Source of the DNA: Bordetella sp. BOR01
GTDB lineage: Bacteria; Pseudomonadota; Gammaproteobacteria; Burkholderiales; Burkholderiaceae_B
Direction of reading: 5' to 3'
DNA: 64,000 nt
Assembly (NCBI RefSeq): GCF_019218885.1
Contig: NZ_JAHUWT010000004.1
Location: 310,001-374,000, forward strand
The number at the start of each line of letters is the position of its first letter. Position 1 is the first letter of the stretch. The notes below the pieces were generated by a model. The model was not told where the DNA came from. It ran no database searches and worked only from the letters and a program-made list of their open reading frames with translations. Made by a program: the position numbers and the translations under genes. Shown here piece after piece: positions 1 to 9,104 of the stretch.

Positions 1-131
1 CAAGCGGCTACGTGGGTGAAGTGGCCGCGCAATTGCAGGCGCTGCAAGACGACCCGGCCCAGGCCGGGGCCGCCCGGCAGGCCCTGCGCCTGCTGGTGCA
101 GTTCCAGCGCGAACGCACGGAATCGCCATGA
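1..131 (+). CDS. C-terminal end of a probable YhaO/SbcD-like metallophosphoesterase (partial)
   Basis: Only the last 42 codons are visible, read in the frame that starts at base 3 and ends in the TGA at 129-131. The peptide is Ala/Gln/Arg-rich and helical, with no catalytic motif left in the window. The stop overlaps the next gene's start (ATGA), so the two are translationally coupled. The neighbour is a YhaN-type SMC-like ATPase, and such ATPases are normally encoded directly after a calcineurin-like DNA exonuclease (YhaO). The identity is therefore inferred from context; the reading frame itself is seen directly. Confidence 0.5.
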   Translation, partial: SGYVGEVAAQLQALQDDPAQAGAARQALRLLVQFQRERTESP

Positions 132-2755
132 AGCTGCGTCGTATCGCGCTGGAAGAATTCCGCAAGTTTCGCGCCCCAGTCGTGCTGGACGAACTGGCCG
201 ACGGCCTGAACGTGATCGCCGGCCCGAACGAGGCCGGCAAGAGCACTTTCGTGGCTGCCATCCGTGCCGCCTTCCTGGAACGCTACAAGACCACCAAGGT
301 GGCCGGCCTGGCGCCGTGGGGCATGCAGGGCGCCAGGCCCTCGGTCGAGATCGCTTTCGAGCATGGTCAGCATCGCTATTTGCTGCGCAAGACCTTCCTC
401 AGCCGCGCGCGTTGCGAATTGCTGGTCGACGATGGCGCCGAGCGCCACGAGGGCGAGGCAGCCGAGAACGCGCTGGCCAGCCTGCTGGGTTTCGAATTTC
501 CCGCCAAGGGGCACAGCCGACCGGAACACGGCGGCATTCCCGGGCTGCTCTGGACCCAGCAAGGCGAAGGGCAGAACCTGGCCGACCCCGCCGGCCACGC
601 ACAAGCGCATCTGCGCGACGCGTTGACGCGCCTGACCGGCGAACTGGCGTCGGCCGACGGCGATTATCTCTACGGGCGGGTCGAGACCGAGCGTGCCGCG
701 CTGCGCGATGCGCGCAGCGGCCGGCCCAAGGGCCCCTACAAAGAGGCCGAAGATGCAAGCCAGCGTGCCGCGCAGGCCGCTGACACGCTGGCCGCGGCCA
801 AGCGGGCGCTGGATGCCGATGTCGATCGCCTGGCCGCGTTGCGCCGCGATTACGACAAAGCCCAGCAAGAACAGCCCTGGCTCGACCTGGAACAGCGCGC
901 GGCGCAGGCGCGGGTACGCCTGTCCGAAATCGGCCGTGAACGCGAGGCGCTGGCGGGCTTGCAGCGCGAGCTGGCGCAAGCCGACGATACGCTGGGCCTG
1001 CTGCACGAGCAGGTCGACCGCGATCAGCGCGACAGCGAGGCACTGCGCGACCTGCAAGCCCAGGCAGAAAGCGCCGCCAGCGGCCTGTCGCCGGCCCGCG
1101 CCGCGCTGCAACGGGCACTGCAACTGCAGCAGCAGGGTGCCGAGCGCCTGGCGCACTGCCAGGCACAGGTCGCGGCCGCGCAGCAGGCGGCCCAGCGGCA
1201 CGATTGCGACGAACAACTGGCGCGGCTGGACCGCGAATTGCAGCGTACCGAAGACGCCATCGCCCAGGCCGGGCGATTGGCCCAGCAGATCCACGCACTG
1301 CAGCACACGGCAGCCGGCCTGGCGATCGATGCAGGCAGCTTGCGTGCCCTGCGGGATCTGGAACAGCGCATCGTGCAATTGCAGATGCAGCAGCGTGCCG
1401 GCGCGACGCGGCTGCACCATCGCCTGGCGGCCGGCCAGCAAGTGGAACTGGATGGCGCAGTGCTGGTGGGCGAGGGCGATGTGCTGCTGGCCGAAGCGGC
1501 CGAGCTGCACATCCCGGGCCTCGGATCCTTGCGTATCGAGCCGGGCGGGCAAGACCTGCCCGCCGTGCAGGCCGCACTGCAGGCGGCGCGGACCGAGCGC
1601 GAGGCGGTGCTGGCTGGTCTGGGCGTGGCCAGCCTGGCCCAGGCCGAGACGCGCGCCGTCGCCCACGAACAGGCACGCCGCGACCTGGAGATGGCGCACC
1701 AGCATTTGCGGATCCAGGCGCCGGAAGGTGCCGAGGCTTTACAGGCGACGCATTCGCAGGCCCAAGCGCGGCGCACGCAGCTTCAGGCGCTGCGCGCCAG
1801 CCTGCCCGAAGCGCTCGACCCGCTCGACCTGGCCCAGGCGCAGCAGGGCTTGCGCATGGCTGCCACCGAAGCCGAGCACGCTGCGCAGGGGGTGATCGCC
1901 GCCCGTACGGCGCTGGATACGCAGCAGGCGCGGGCGCAGATGCTGCAGGCACAATGGACGGCCCAGCAGGGTGAGTTCATGGCCGCCGGGCGCGCCGAAC
2001 AGCGCGAGCAGCGTGGCGCCAAGCTGGTCGAGGCGCGGGCCCGCCGCGATACGCTGGCGCAGCGCTTCCAGGTGGCGCAGGCGGCCTTGCAGGCTCACCA
2101 GCCGGAACTCATCGAGCAGGATGCGCAGCGCTTCGAACAATCGGCCGTGCTGGCGCGCGAGGTGCAGCAGCGCCGGCATGCGGAACTGCTGCAGTTGCAG
2201 GGTAAGCTCGAGCAAGCCCAGGCGCAGGGCGTGGGCGAACAGCTGCTGCAGGCACAGGCCGACGCGCAGCGGCTGGCCCGCCGGCGCGACGAGTTTGCCA
2301 CGCGGGCACAGGCATTGGACTTGTTATGGCAGTTGCTGGGCGAACGCCGCACCGCCGCGACGCAACGCCTGCTCGACCCGTTGGCGCGCCGCCTGCAGCA
2401 TTATGTGGGCCTGCTGTTTCCGGGGGCACAGTGGCGCCTGGACGATGCGCTGATGCCCGCGGCCCTGGCGCGCGGCAATGGCGACGACGCGATCGAGGCG
2501 CTCAGTTTCGGCACCCGCGAACAACTGGGTGTGCTGGCGCGGCTGGCCTATGCCGACCTGCTGCAACAGGCCGGCCGCCCGACCTTGCTGGTACTCGATG
2601 ACACGCTGGTGCACGCGGATGAGGGCCGGCGCGAGTTGATGAAGCGCGCCCTGTATGACGCGGCGTCGCGCCATCAGGTGCTGCTGTTCACCTGCCATGC
2701 CGACGCCTGGCAAGACATGGGGGTAGGGGTACGGGGCGTGCCTGGGCGGTCTTGA
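128..2755 (+). CDS. YhaN/SbcC-like AAA ATPase with long coiled coil
   Basis: This 875-residue protein has the SMC/RecN/SbcC layout. It has an N-terminal Walker A (GPNEAGKST, residues 32-40), a very long Ala/Gln/Arg-rich coiled coil (about 200-720), a signature-like segment (LSFGTREQLG, about 790) and a C-terminal Walker B (LVLDD, 821-825). No CxxC zinc hook is present mid-coil, which separates it from true SbcC/Rad50 and fits the YhaN group. It probably works with the upstream nuclease on DNA ends, which is known for the superfamily but inferred here. The start ATG overlaps the upstream stop. The downstream gap to the antiporter genes is 263 bp, so it probably ends this operon. Confidence 0.85.
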   Translation: MKLRRIALEEFRKFRAPVVLDELADGLNVIAGPNEAGKSTFVAAIRAAFLERYKTTKVAGLAPWGMQGARPSVEIAFEHGQHRYLLRKTFLSRARCELLVDDGAERHEGEAAENALASLLGFEFPAKGHSRPEHGGIPGLLWTQQGEGQNLADPAGHAQAHLRDALTRLTGELASADGDYLYGRVETERAALRDARSGRPKGPYKEAEDASQRAAQAADTLAAAKRALDADVDRLAALRRDYDKAQQEQPWLDLEQRAAQARVRLSEIGREREALAGLQRELAQADDTLGLLHEQVDRDQRDSEALRDLQAQAESAASGLSPARAALQRALQLQQQGAERLAHCQAQVAAAQQAAQRHDCDEQLARLDRELQRTEDAIAQAGRLAQQIHALQHTAAGLAIDAGSLRALRDLEQRIVQLQMQQRAGATRLHHRLAAGQQVELDGAVLVGEGDVLLAEAAELHIPGLGSLRIEPGGQDLPAVQAALQAARTEREAVLAGLGVASLAQAETRAVAHEQARRDLEMAHQHLRIQAPEGAEALQATHSQAQARRTQLQALRASLPEALDPLDLAQAQQGLRMAATEAEHAAQGVIAARTALDTQQARAQMLQAQWTAQQGEFMAAGRAEQREQRGAKLVEARARRDTLAQRFQVAQAALQAHQPELIEQDAQRFEQSAVLAREVQQRRHAELLQLQGKLEQAQAQGVGEQLLQAQADAQRLARRRDEFATRAQALDLLWQLLGERRTAATQRLLDPLARRLQHYVGLLFPGAQWRLDDALMPAALARGNGDDAIEALSFGTREQLGVLARLAYADLLQQAGRPTLLVLDDTLVHADEGRRELMKRALYDAASRHQVLLFTCHADAWQDMGVGVRGVPGRS

Positions 2756-3018
2756 GGGAAGTTTTTTTGGTCAAATCGGGGCTCTTGAGTGCCTGTCGCC
2801 ATAGTGAGGCGGCATGAAGGCGCGCTATTGCGCCGTGCGAACCTTACAAGAATCTGATATTTTTCGGGGTGGATTCCTGGCCGGCTCTGTCGACGCCCTG
2901 GCGCCGCGGTCGCGGCGTCGCTGCAACGGCGCGCCAAGTCAGGCTTCCGAGTAACGTCATCCCGGCTTTATGCTTGCCTCAATTCCACGAGACAAGTTGC
3001 CGGCCCTCCCGGAACGCC

Positions 3019-5931
3019 ATGTCGCTGATTCTTATCCTCGCTCTGCCGTTTATCGGCAGCCTGTGCGCCGCGCTGCTGCCGTCCAACGCCCGCAATGCCG
3101 AGGCCTGGCTGGCCGGCCTTACCGCGCTGGCATGCACCCTGTTGGTCGCCAGCCTGTATCCGCAGGTCGCCGATGGTGGTGTCATTCGGGCCGACCTGGC
3201 GTGGGCGCCCGCATTGGGCCTGCAATTCACCCTGCGCATGGACGGCTTTGCCTGGCTGTTCGCATTGATCGTCTCCGGCATGGGGGCGCTGGTGGTGCTG
3301 TACGCGCGGTACTACATGTCTCCCGAAGACCCGGTGCCGCGCTTTTTCTCGTTCTTCCAGGCATTCATGGCCGCCATGCTGGGCGTGGTGCTGTCGGGCA
3401 ATCTCATCCAGCTCGTACTGTTCTGGGAAATGACCAGCCTGGCCTCGTTCATGCTGATTGCCTATTGGCATCACCGGCTCGACGCCAAGCGGGGCGCGCG
3501 CATGGCGCTTACCGTCACCGGCGCGGGCGGCCTGTGCCTGCTGGCCGGGGTGCTCATCCTGGGCCATATTGTCGGCAGCTACGACCTCGATCGCGTGCTG
3601 GCGTCCGGCGACCTGGTGCGGGCCGACCCCTGGTACCCCGCGGTAGTGATCCTGGTGGCGCTGGGTGCGCTCACCAAAAGCGCGCAATTCCCTTTCCAGT
3701 TCTGGCTGCCCAATGCCATGGCGGCGCCCACGCCGGTGTCGGCTTATCTGCATTCCGCCACCATGGTGAAGGCGGGCGTGTTCCTGCTGGCCCGTTTCTG
3801 GCCGGTACTGGCGGGTACCGAAGAATGGTTCTGGATCATTGGCGGGGCAGGGCTGTGCTCGCTGGTGCTGGGAGCGTACGCGGCAATCTTCCAGCAGGAC
3901 ATGAAAGGCGTGCTGGCGTATTCCACCATCAGCCACCTGGGCCTGATCACGCTGCTGCTGGGCATGAACAGCCCGTTGGGGCTGGTGGCCGCCATCTTCC
4001 ACATGGTCAACCATGCCACCTTCAAGGCGTCGCTGTTCATGGCGGCGGGCATCGTCGACCACGAAACCGGTACGCGCGACCTGGGTCGCCTCAGCGGGCT
4101 GCGGCGGGCCATGCCCATCACTGCCACGCTGGCCACGGTGGCGGCGGCGGCCATGGCCGGGGTGCCGCTGCTCAACGGCTTCATCTCGAAGGAAATGTTC
4201 TTTGCCGAGACCACCTTCGTCAGCGGCGATCCCGTCATCCAGTATGGGCTGCCGGCCATGGCCATACTGGCCAGCGCATTCAGCGTGGCGTATTCGCTGC
4301 GCTTCATCGCGCAGGTCTTCTTCGGCCCGCCCGCCCAGGACCTGCCGCGCGCGCCGCACGAGCCGCCGCGCTGGATGCTGGTGCCCAGCGCGCTGCTGGT
4401 ACTGACCTGCCTGGTGGTGGGCGTCATTCCCGGCATTACCGTCGGCCCGTTCTTGCATACCGCGGCCTATAGCGTGCTGGGCCCCACCATGCCCGCCTAC
4501 AGCCTGTCGGTATGGCACGGGCTGAACCTGCCGCTGGTCATGAGCTTCGCGGCCATGATCGCGGGCATATTGCTGTACCTGGGGCTGCGGGCGCGCCAGC
4601 GCGCGCTGCCGGGCCGGGTGCCGTTCATCTATGGCATGGACGGCCGGCGCTCGTTCGAGTTTCTGCTCGACTATTCCAGCGTGGCGGCCAGCTGGCTGCT
4701 AAGCCGCATCGCCTCGCCGCGCCTGCAGGTGCAGATGGTGCTGATCGTGGTCGGCGCGCTGCTGGTGGCCTGGCTGCCCTTGCACCACGGCCGCTGGAAC
4801 GATGCCCCGGCTGGCATCACGACACTGGACCCGGCCTTTGCCGTGCTCTGGATCGTGGGCGGCATCTGTGCAATAGGCACGGCTTTCCAGGCCAAATACC
4901 ACCGCCTGGCGGCGCTGATCATGGCCGGCGGGGCGGGCCTGGCCACCTGCCTGACGTTCGTCTGGTTCTCTGCCCCCGACCTTGCACTGACGCAGTTGGC
5001 CGTCGAGGTGGTCACCGTAGTGCTGTTGCTGTCGGGCCTGCGCTGGCTGCCGCGCCGCATCGAACGCAGCATCGAAGGCCAGCGGCACGAGACGCGCGCG
5101 CGCCTGCGCCGCACGCGCGACGTCATCATTGCGGCTGTCGCGGGCACCTCGATGGCAGCCTTGGCCTACGCCATGCTGACGCGCTCGCCGCAGCAGACCA
5201 TCTCGTCTTTCTTTGTCGACCAGGCTTTGCCCGAAGGCGGCGGCACCAACATCGTCAATGTGATCCTGGTCGACTTCCGCGGCTTCGACACCTTGGGCGA
5301 GATTACCGTGGTCGGCATCGTCGCGCTGACGGTGTACGCCTTGCTTCGGCGCTTTCGGCCGGCCCCCGAAAGCGCCGATCTGCCGCACCAGCAGCGCGAC
5401 CAGGCCAGCGCGCCGACCGTGGCGCCGGACATCCAGGCGTTACTGCCGGACGACGCCATGGCACTGCCGGCCGTGCTGGTGCGCCTGGTGCTGCCCATCG
5501 CGGCCATGGTATCGGCCTACCTGTTGCTGCGCGGCCATAACCTGCCAGGTGGCGGCTTCGTCGGCGGCCTGGTGATGGCTACGGCGGTCATCCTGCAATA
5601 CATGGTGGGCGGCGTCTATTGGGTTGAATCGCGCAGCCGGCTCAATCCTCAGCACTGGATCGGGCTGGGCTTGCTGCTGGCCGGCCTTACCGCCGCCTCG
5701 GCCTGGCTGGGCATGCGGCCGTTCCTGTCGGCGCTGGCCTGGGATATCCCGGTGCCCCTGATCGGGCACATCCATCTTTCCAGCGTGCTGTTTTTCGACA
5801 TAGGTGTCTATATGCTGGTCGTCGGGGGTACGTTGCTGATATTGGTCGCGCTGGCTCACCAATCGCTGCGCGCGCAACGCAAGGCGGCCGCCGAAGTCCA
5901 GGCGGCCACGCAATCCGGGAGTGCTGCCTGA
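3019..5931 (+). CDS. mrpA: Mrp-type cation/proton antiporter subunit A (A-B fusion)
   Basis: This is the large NuoL-like subunit of the multisubunit Na+(K+)/H+ antiporter (Mrp/Mnh/Pha) in the inner membrane. I start it at ATG 3019 (970 residues), because the upstream in-frame extension is Arg-rich and does not look like membrane protein. The antiporter domain with its conserved acidic residue (FWEMTS, E137) fills about 1-600. The C-terminal part carries the MrpB domain (RGHNLPGGGFVGG, around residue 840). This A-B fusion defines group 2 (PhaAB) systems. It is the first of six genes, and its stop overlaps mrpC by one base. The exported cation (Na+ or K+) cannot be read from the sequence. Confidence 0.93.
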   Translation: MSLILILALPFIGSLCAALLPSNARNAEAWLAGLTALACTLLVASLYPQVADGGVIRADLAWAPALGLQFTLRMDGFAWLFALIVSGMGALVVLYARYYMSPEDPVPRFFSFFQAFMAAMLGVVLSGNLIQLVLFWEMTSLASFMLIAYWHHRLDAKRGARMALTVTGAGGLCLLAGVLILGHIVGSYDLDRVLASGDLVRADPWYPAVVILVALGALTKSAQFPFQFWLPNAMAAPTPVSAYLHSATMVKAGVFLLARFWPVLAGTEEWFWIIGGAGLCSLVLGAYAAIFQQDMKGVLAYSTISHLGLITLLLGMNSPLGLVAAIFHMVNHATFKASLFMAAGIVDHETGTRDLGRLSGLRRAMPITATLATVAAAAMAGVPLLNGFISKEMFFAETTFVSGDPVIQYGLPAMAILASAFSVAYSLRFIAQVFFGPPAQDLPRAPHEPPRWMLVPSALLVLTCLVVGVIPGITVGPFLHTAAYSVLGPTMPAYSLSVWHGLNLPLVMSFAAMIAGILLYLGLRARQRALPGRVPFIYGMDGRRSFEFLLDYSSVAASWLLSRIASPRLQVQMVLIVVGALLVAWLPLHHGRWNDAPAGITTLDPAFAVLWIVGGICAIGTAFQAKYHRLAALIMAGGAGLATCLTFVWFSAPDLALTQLAVEVVTVVLLLSGLRWLPRRIERSIEGQRHETRARLRRTRDVIIAAVAGTSMAALAYAMLTRSPQQTISSFFVDQALPEGGGTNIVNVILVDFRGFDTLGEITVVGIVALTVYALLRRFRPAPESADLPHQQRDQASAPTVAPDIQALLPDDAMALPAVLVRLVLPIAAMVSAYLLLRGHNLPGGGFVGGLVMATAVILQYMVGGVYWVESRSRLNPQHWIGLGLLLAGLTAASAWLGMRPFLSALAWDIPVPLIGHIHLSSVLFFDIGVYMLVVGGTLLILVALAHQSLRAQRKAAAEVQAATQSGSAA

Positions 5932-6275
5932 TGGAATTGATATACGCCGCGGCAATCGGCGTGCTGGCGGGATCCGGCGTATGGCTCATCATGCGCCCGC
6001 GTACCTTCCAGGTCATCATGGGCCTGACGCTGGTCTCGTATGCCGTCAACCTGTTCATTTTCGGCATGGGCCGCCTGACGGTGGGCCTTCCGCCGGTCAT
6101 CGATCCCGCCGTTGCCCCCGATCCGGCCGCGATGGCCGACCCGCTGCCCCAGGCCCTGGTGCTGACGGCGATCGTCATCGGTTTCGCCACCACCGCGCTG
6201 TTCCTGGTGGTGCTGCTGGCTTCGCGGGGGCTGACGGGTACTGACCACGTCGATGGCAGGGAGTCGGAATCTTGA
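5931..6275 (+). CDS. mrpC: Mrp-type antiporter subunit C
   Basis: This 114-residue, three-helix membrane protein is of the NuoK/MrpC type. It opens directly with a helix (MELIYAAAIGVLAGSGVWL), followed by the conserved RPRTFQVIMGLTLVSYAVNLFIF-type segment and a long third helix. Its length is typical. The start codon shares a base with the mrpA stop (TGATG), and its own stop overlaps the TTG start of mrpD. Within the complex MrpC is thought to form part of the membrane arm alongside MrpA and MrpD, homologous to complex I subunits. The identification rests on length, topology and position in the operon. Confidence 0.92.
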   Translation: MELIYAAAIGVLAGSGVWLIMRPRTFQVIMGLTLVSYAVNLFIFGMGRLTVGLPPVIDPAVAPDPAAMADPLPQALVLTAIVIGFATTALFLVVLLASRGLTGTDHVDGRESES

Positions 6276-7897
6276 TCGATTGGCTGCAACACGCTCCCAT
6301 TTATCCCATCGCGGTACCGTTGATCGCCGGCGCAGCGATGCTGCTGCTGGCCGATACCAGCCGCGGCCTGCGCGCCGGTATCGCGGTGGCCTCGGGGCTG
6401 GTCCAGCTGGCCGCCGCCATTGCCTTGCTGGCCCTGGCGGCCGGGGCAGGGGGCCATTGGCCCACCGGCGTCGGCGTCTACCTGCCGGGCGACTGGCCGG
6501 CGCCGTTCGGTATCGTGCTGGTGGTCGATCGGCTGTCGGCCATCATGCTGGCGCTCAACGCCGTGCTGGGGCTGGCGGCGCTCATCTATGCCCTGGCGCG
6601 CTGGGACCGCCTGGGCGTGCATTTCCACCCGCTGTTCCAGTTCCTGCTCATGGGCCTCAACGGCGCCTTCCTGACCGGCGACCTGTTCAACCTGTTCGTG
6701 TTCTTCGAAGTGCTGCTGGCCGCCTCTTATGGGCTGATGCTGCACGGGTCGGGCGTCGCGCGGGTCAGCGCGGGCCTGCACTACATCGTGGTCAACCTGG
6801 TGGCTTCGTTCCTGCTGCTGATCAGCATCGCGCTCATCTACGGCGTCACCGGTACGCTGAACCTGGCCGACCTGGCGGTGCGTGCGGGTACGCTCCACGG
6901 CAGCGAGCGGCTGTTGTTCGAGGCCGGGGCGGCAGTGCTGGGCCTGGCCTTCCTGGTCAAGGCCGGGGCCTGGCCGCTGAACTTCTGGCTGGTGCGCGGC
7001 TACAGCTCGGCCAGCGCGCCTGTGGCGGCCGTGTTCTCCATCATGACCAAGGTCGGCATCTATGCCTTGCTGCGCATCGGGTCGCTGCTGCTGCCCACGG
7101 GCGCGCCGGCGGCGTTCAGCCTGGACTGGATGTTCGCCGCCGGGCTGGCGACGCTGGTCTTCGGCGCCATCGGCTTGCTGGCCACCCAGCAGCTCGAGCA
7201 AATGGTCGGGTACTGCGTCATCATCTCGGCCGGCACGCTGCTGACCGCGCTGGGCATGCCCGGGGTCACCTTGACCGGGCCGGCGCTGTTCTACCTGCTC
7301 AGCTCGGTGCTGACCACCGGCGCTTTCTTCCTGCTGGTCGAACTGGTCGAGCGCACGCGCACGTTCGGTGCCAACGTGCTGGCGGTCACGATGGATATGT
7401 TCGACCTCGACGATCCCGAGACCCCCAATCGTTCCGACGACGTGGTGGGCGTGGCCATTCCGGCCGCCATGGCTTTCCTGGGGCTGGCTTTCGTGTCCTG
7501 CGCACTGCTGGTTACCGGCTTGCCGCCCCTGTCGGGCTTCGTGGCCAAGTTCTCGCTGCTGTCGGCCGCGGTCAGCGCGGCCAATGCGTCCTCGCAGCCG
7601 GCCGACGCCTGGATCCTGGTCGCGGCGGTATTGGTGTCGGGCCTGGCGGGCATCGTGGCATTCGGCCGGGTCGGCATGCGCATCTTCTGGAGCGCCGACG
7701 AACGCAGCACGCCGCGTTTGCGCATCAGCGAAGCGGGCCCCGTGGCCGTGCTGATCCTGTTGTGCGTGGGCCTGGCCGCCGGCGCGGGGCCCGTATCGGC
7801 CTACCTCGACGAAGCGGCGCGCGTGCTCGACCAGCCGGCGCTGTATATCGACGCTGTGCTGTCGGCCGACACGGTGCGTAGCCTGGAGGGCCAGTGA
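6272..7897 (+). CDS. mrpD: Mrp-type antiporter subunit D
   Basis: This 541-residue polytopic membrane protein of the NuoM/NuoN antiporter family carries the conserved glutamate in FFEVLLAASYG (E146) and a lysine-bearing segment near FLVKAGAWPLNFWL. Together with MrpA it is expected to form proton/cation channels. The reading frame opens at TTG 6272, which overlaps the mrpC stop (TTGA). No later Met gives the full first helix, so the weak TTG start is accepted and translation probably depends on coupling. The C-terminal end overlaps mrpE. Confidence 0.93.
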   Translation: MIDWLQHAPIYPIAVPLIAGAAMLLLADTSRGLRAGIAVASGLVQLAAAIALLALAAGAGGHWPTGVGVYLPGDWPAPFGIVLVVDRLSAIMLALNAVLGLAALIYALARWDRLGVHFHPLFQFLLMGLNGAFLTGDLFNLFVFFEVLLAASYGLMLHGSGVARVSAGLHYIVVNLVASFLLLISIALIYGVTGTLNLADLAVRAGTLHGSERLLFEAGAAVLGLAFLVKAGAWPLNFWLVRGYSSASAPVAAVFSIMTKVGIYALLRIGSLLLPTGAPAAFSLDWMFAAGLATLVFGAIGLLATQQLEQMVGYCVIISAGTLLTALGMPGVTLTGPALFYLLSSVLTTGAFFLLVELVERTRTFGANVLAVTMDMFDLDDPETPNRSDDVVGVAIPAAMAFLGLAFVSCALLVTGLPPLSGFVAKFSLLSAAVSAANASSQPADAWILVAAVLVSGLAGIVAFGRVGMRIFWSADERSTPRLRISEAGPVAVLILLCVGLAAGAGPVSAYLDEAARVLDQPALYIDAVLSADTVRSLEGQ

Positions 7898-8373
7898 TGC
7901 GGCGCTGGTACAAACTCCTGCTGCCGGCCATGCTGCTGCTGCTTTGGCTGTTGCTGAACGAGTCGTTCTCGGCGGGCCAGGTGGCGCTGGGCATCGCCCT
8001 GGCCCTGTGGCTGGGCTTTGCATCGAGCCGCTTGCGGCCATTACGCAGCCGGCCGCACAAGCTGTGGCTGGTGCCTGGCCTGGCCTGGCGCGTAACGGTC
8101 GATGTGGTGCGTTCGAACATCGCGGTGGGCAAGCTGATCCTGGACCCCCGGCGCGAGTTTTCCCCCGGCTATGTGCACATTCCGCTCGAACTGCGTGATC
8201 CGCATGGACGGGCGCTGCTGGGCTGCATCCTGACCTACACGCCCGGTACGGTGTGGGTGGATGTGTCCGACGACATACTGACGCTGCATGTGCTCGACCT
8301 GGAAAACGAACAGGCCTGGATCGACCTGATCAAGCAGCGCTACGAGCACACCCTGAAGGAGATCTTCGAATGA
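7897..8373 (+). CDS. mrpE: Mrp-type antiporter subunit E
   Basis: This is a small subunit (158 residues from ATG 7897; a GTG one codon upstream, at 7894, is equally possible and would give a GTGA overlap). Two N-terminal membrane helices (LLPAMLLLLWLLLNE and GQVALGIALALWLGF) are followed by a cytoplasmic domain with the MrpE-typical segments VVRSNIAVGKLIL and GCILTYTPGTVWVDV. In other bacteria MrpE is needed for full antiport activity but is less conserved than A-D. The stop overlaps the mrpF start (ATGA). Confidence 0.9.
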   Translation: MRRWYKLLLPAMLLLLWLLLNESFSAGQVALGIALALWLGFASSRLRPLRSRPHKLWLVPGLAWRVTVDVVRSNIAVGKLILDPRREFSPGYVHIPLELRDPHGRALLGCILTYTPGTVWVDVSDDILTLHVLDLENEQAWIDLIKQRYEHTLKEIFE

Positions 8374-8651
8374 ATCTCGTCCTGTACTGGGCTGCATCGT
8401 TCGCCTTGCTGTGCTTCGTGCTGGGCATGGCCTGCGCCACTGTGCGGCTGGTGCGCGGGCCCACCGCGCAAGATCGGGTGCTGGCGCTCGATGCCCTCTA
8501 TATCAATGGCATGCTGGCCGTGCTGACCTTCGGTGTGCGGTCGGGCACGCCGGTGTACTTCGACGTGGCCCTGCTGATCGCCTTGTTCGGATTCGTGGGC
8601 GCTACGGCCATGGCCAAGTTCCTGCTGCGCGGCGAGGTGATCGAACCATGA
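8370..8651 (+). CDS. mrpF: Mrp-type antiporter subunit F
   Basis: This 93-residue protein with three membrane helices starts MNLVLYWAASFALLCF. It contains the family hallmark RGPTAQDRVLALD (about 30-42), followed by a helix ending FGFVGATAMAKFLLRGEVIEP. The start overlaps the mrpE stop, and the end overlaps mrpG (ATGA). I chose ATG 8370 because the longer upstream in-frame reading lies inside mrpE and is not membrane-like. MrpF sits between the A and D modules in solved complexes, which is family knowledge. Confidence 0.92.
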   Translation: MNLVLYWAASFALLCFVLGMACATVRLVRGPTAQDRVLALDALYINGMLAVLTFGVRSGTPVYFDVALLIALFGFVGATAMAKFLLRGEVIEP

Positions 8652-9019
8652 ACGTCGACATCCCCCTGTGGGCCAGCATCCCGGCCAGCATCCTGCTGGT
8701 GATGGGGGGCTTGCTGGCCTTGATCGGCTCGGCGGGCCTGCTGCGCTTCAACAATTTCCATTGCCGCATCCATGCCCCCACATTGGGCAACACCATGGGA
8801 GCCGGCTGCGTGCTGCTGGCTTCGATCTTGATATTTTCGGCGCTGCAGCAGCGGCCGGTGGTGCACGAGATCCTGATCACGCTGCTGCTGCTGATATCTT
8901 CGCCTGTTACGGCCATGCTGCTGATGCGCGCAGCGGTCTATCGCGGCCGACGCAAACGCGGTGAATCGTATCCGACCGCTACGTCACCCCGTACCCGTAA
9001 CGGTCGGACGGATTTGTAA
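8648..9019 (+). CDS. mrpG: Mrp-type antiporter subunit G
   Basis: This 123-residue last subunit of the antiporter has three helices and the MrpG signature around GLLRFNNFHCRIHAPTLGNT (about 33-52). Its C-terminus is a short basic tail (RRKRGESYPTA...), unlike the hydrophobic core. The start ATG 8648 overlaps the mrpF stop. With this gene the operon contains AB, C, D, E, F and G, a complete group 2 set. A gap of 85 bp to the next gene suggests the transcript ends here or continues weakly. Confidence 0.92.
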   Translation: MNVDIPLWASIPASILLVMGGLLALIGSAGLLRFNNFHCRIHAPTLGNTMGAGCVLLASILIFSALQQRPVVHEILITLLLLISSPVTAMLLMRAAVYRGRRKRGESYPTATSPRTRNGRTDL

Positions 9020-9104
9020 CATCTGCATTCCCAATCGCAGGCGGCTTTCCCGTAACGTAAAAAGACCGCCGCGCCTGGCGCGGTAGAAGCTTTAGGAGCG
9101 GAAT

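Noticed and set aside
8-1705. Long minus-strand frame opposite the YhaN-like gene
   Set aside because: It is a shadow frame of a GC-rich coding strand; the Leu/Gln/Arg-rich product has no recognisable domain, while the plus strand has Walker motifs.
5687-8041. 784-codon minus-strand frame across the Mrp genes
   Set aside because: Gln/Arg/His/Gly-rich low-complexity product, antisense to four well-defined antiporter subunits.
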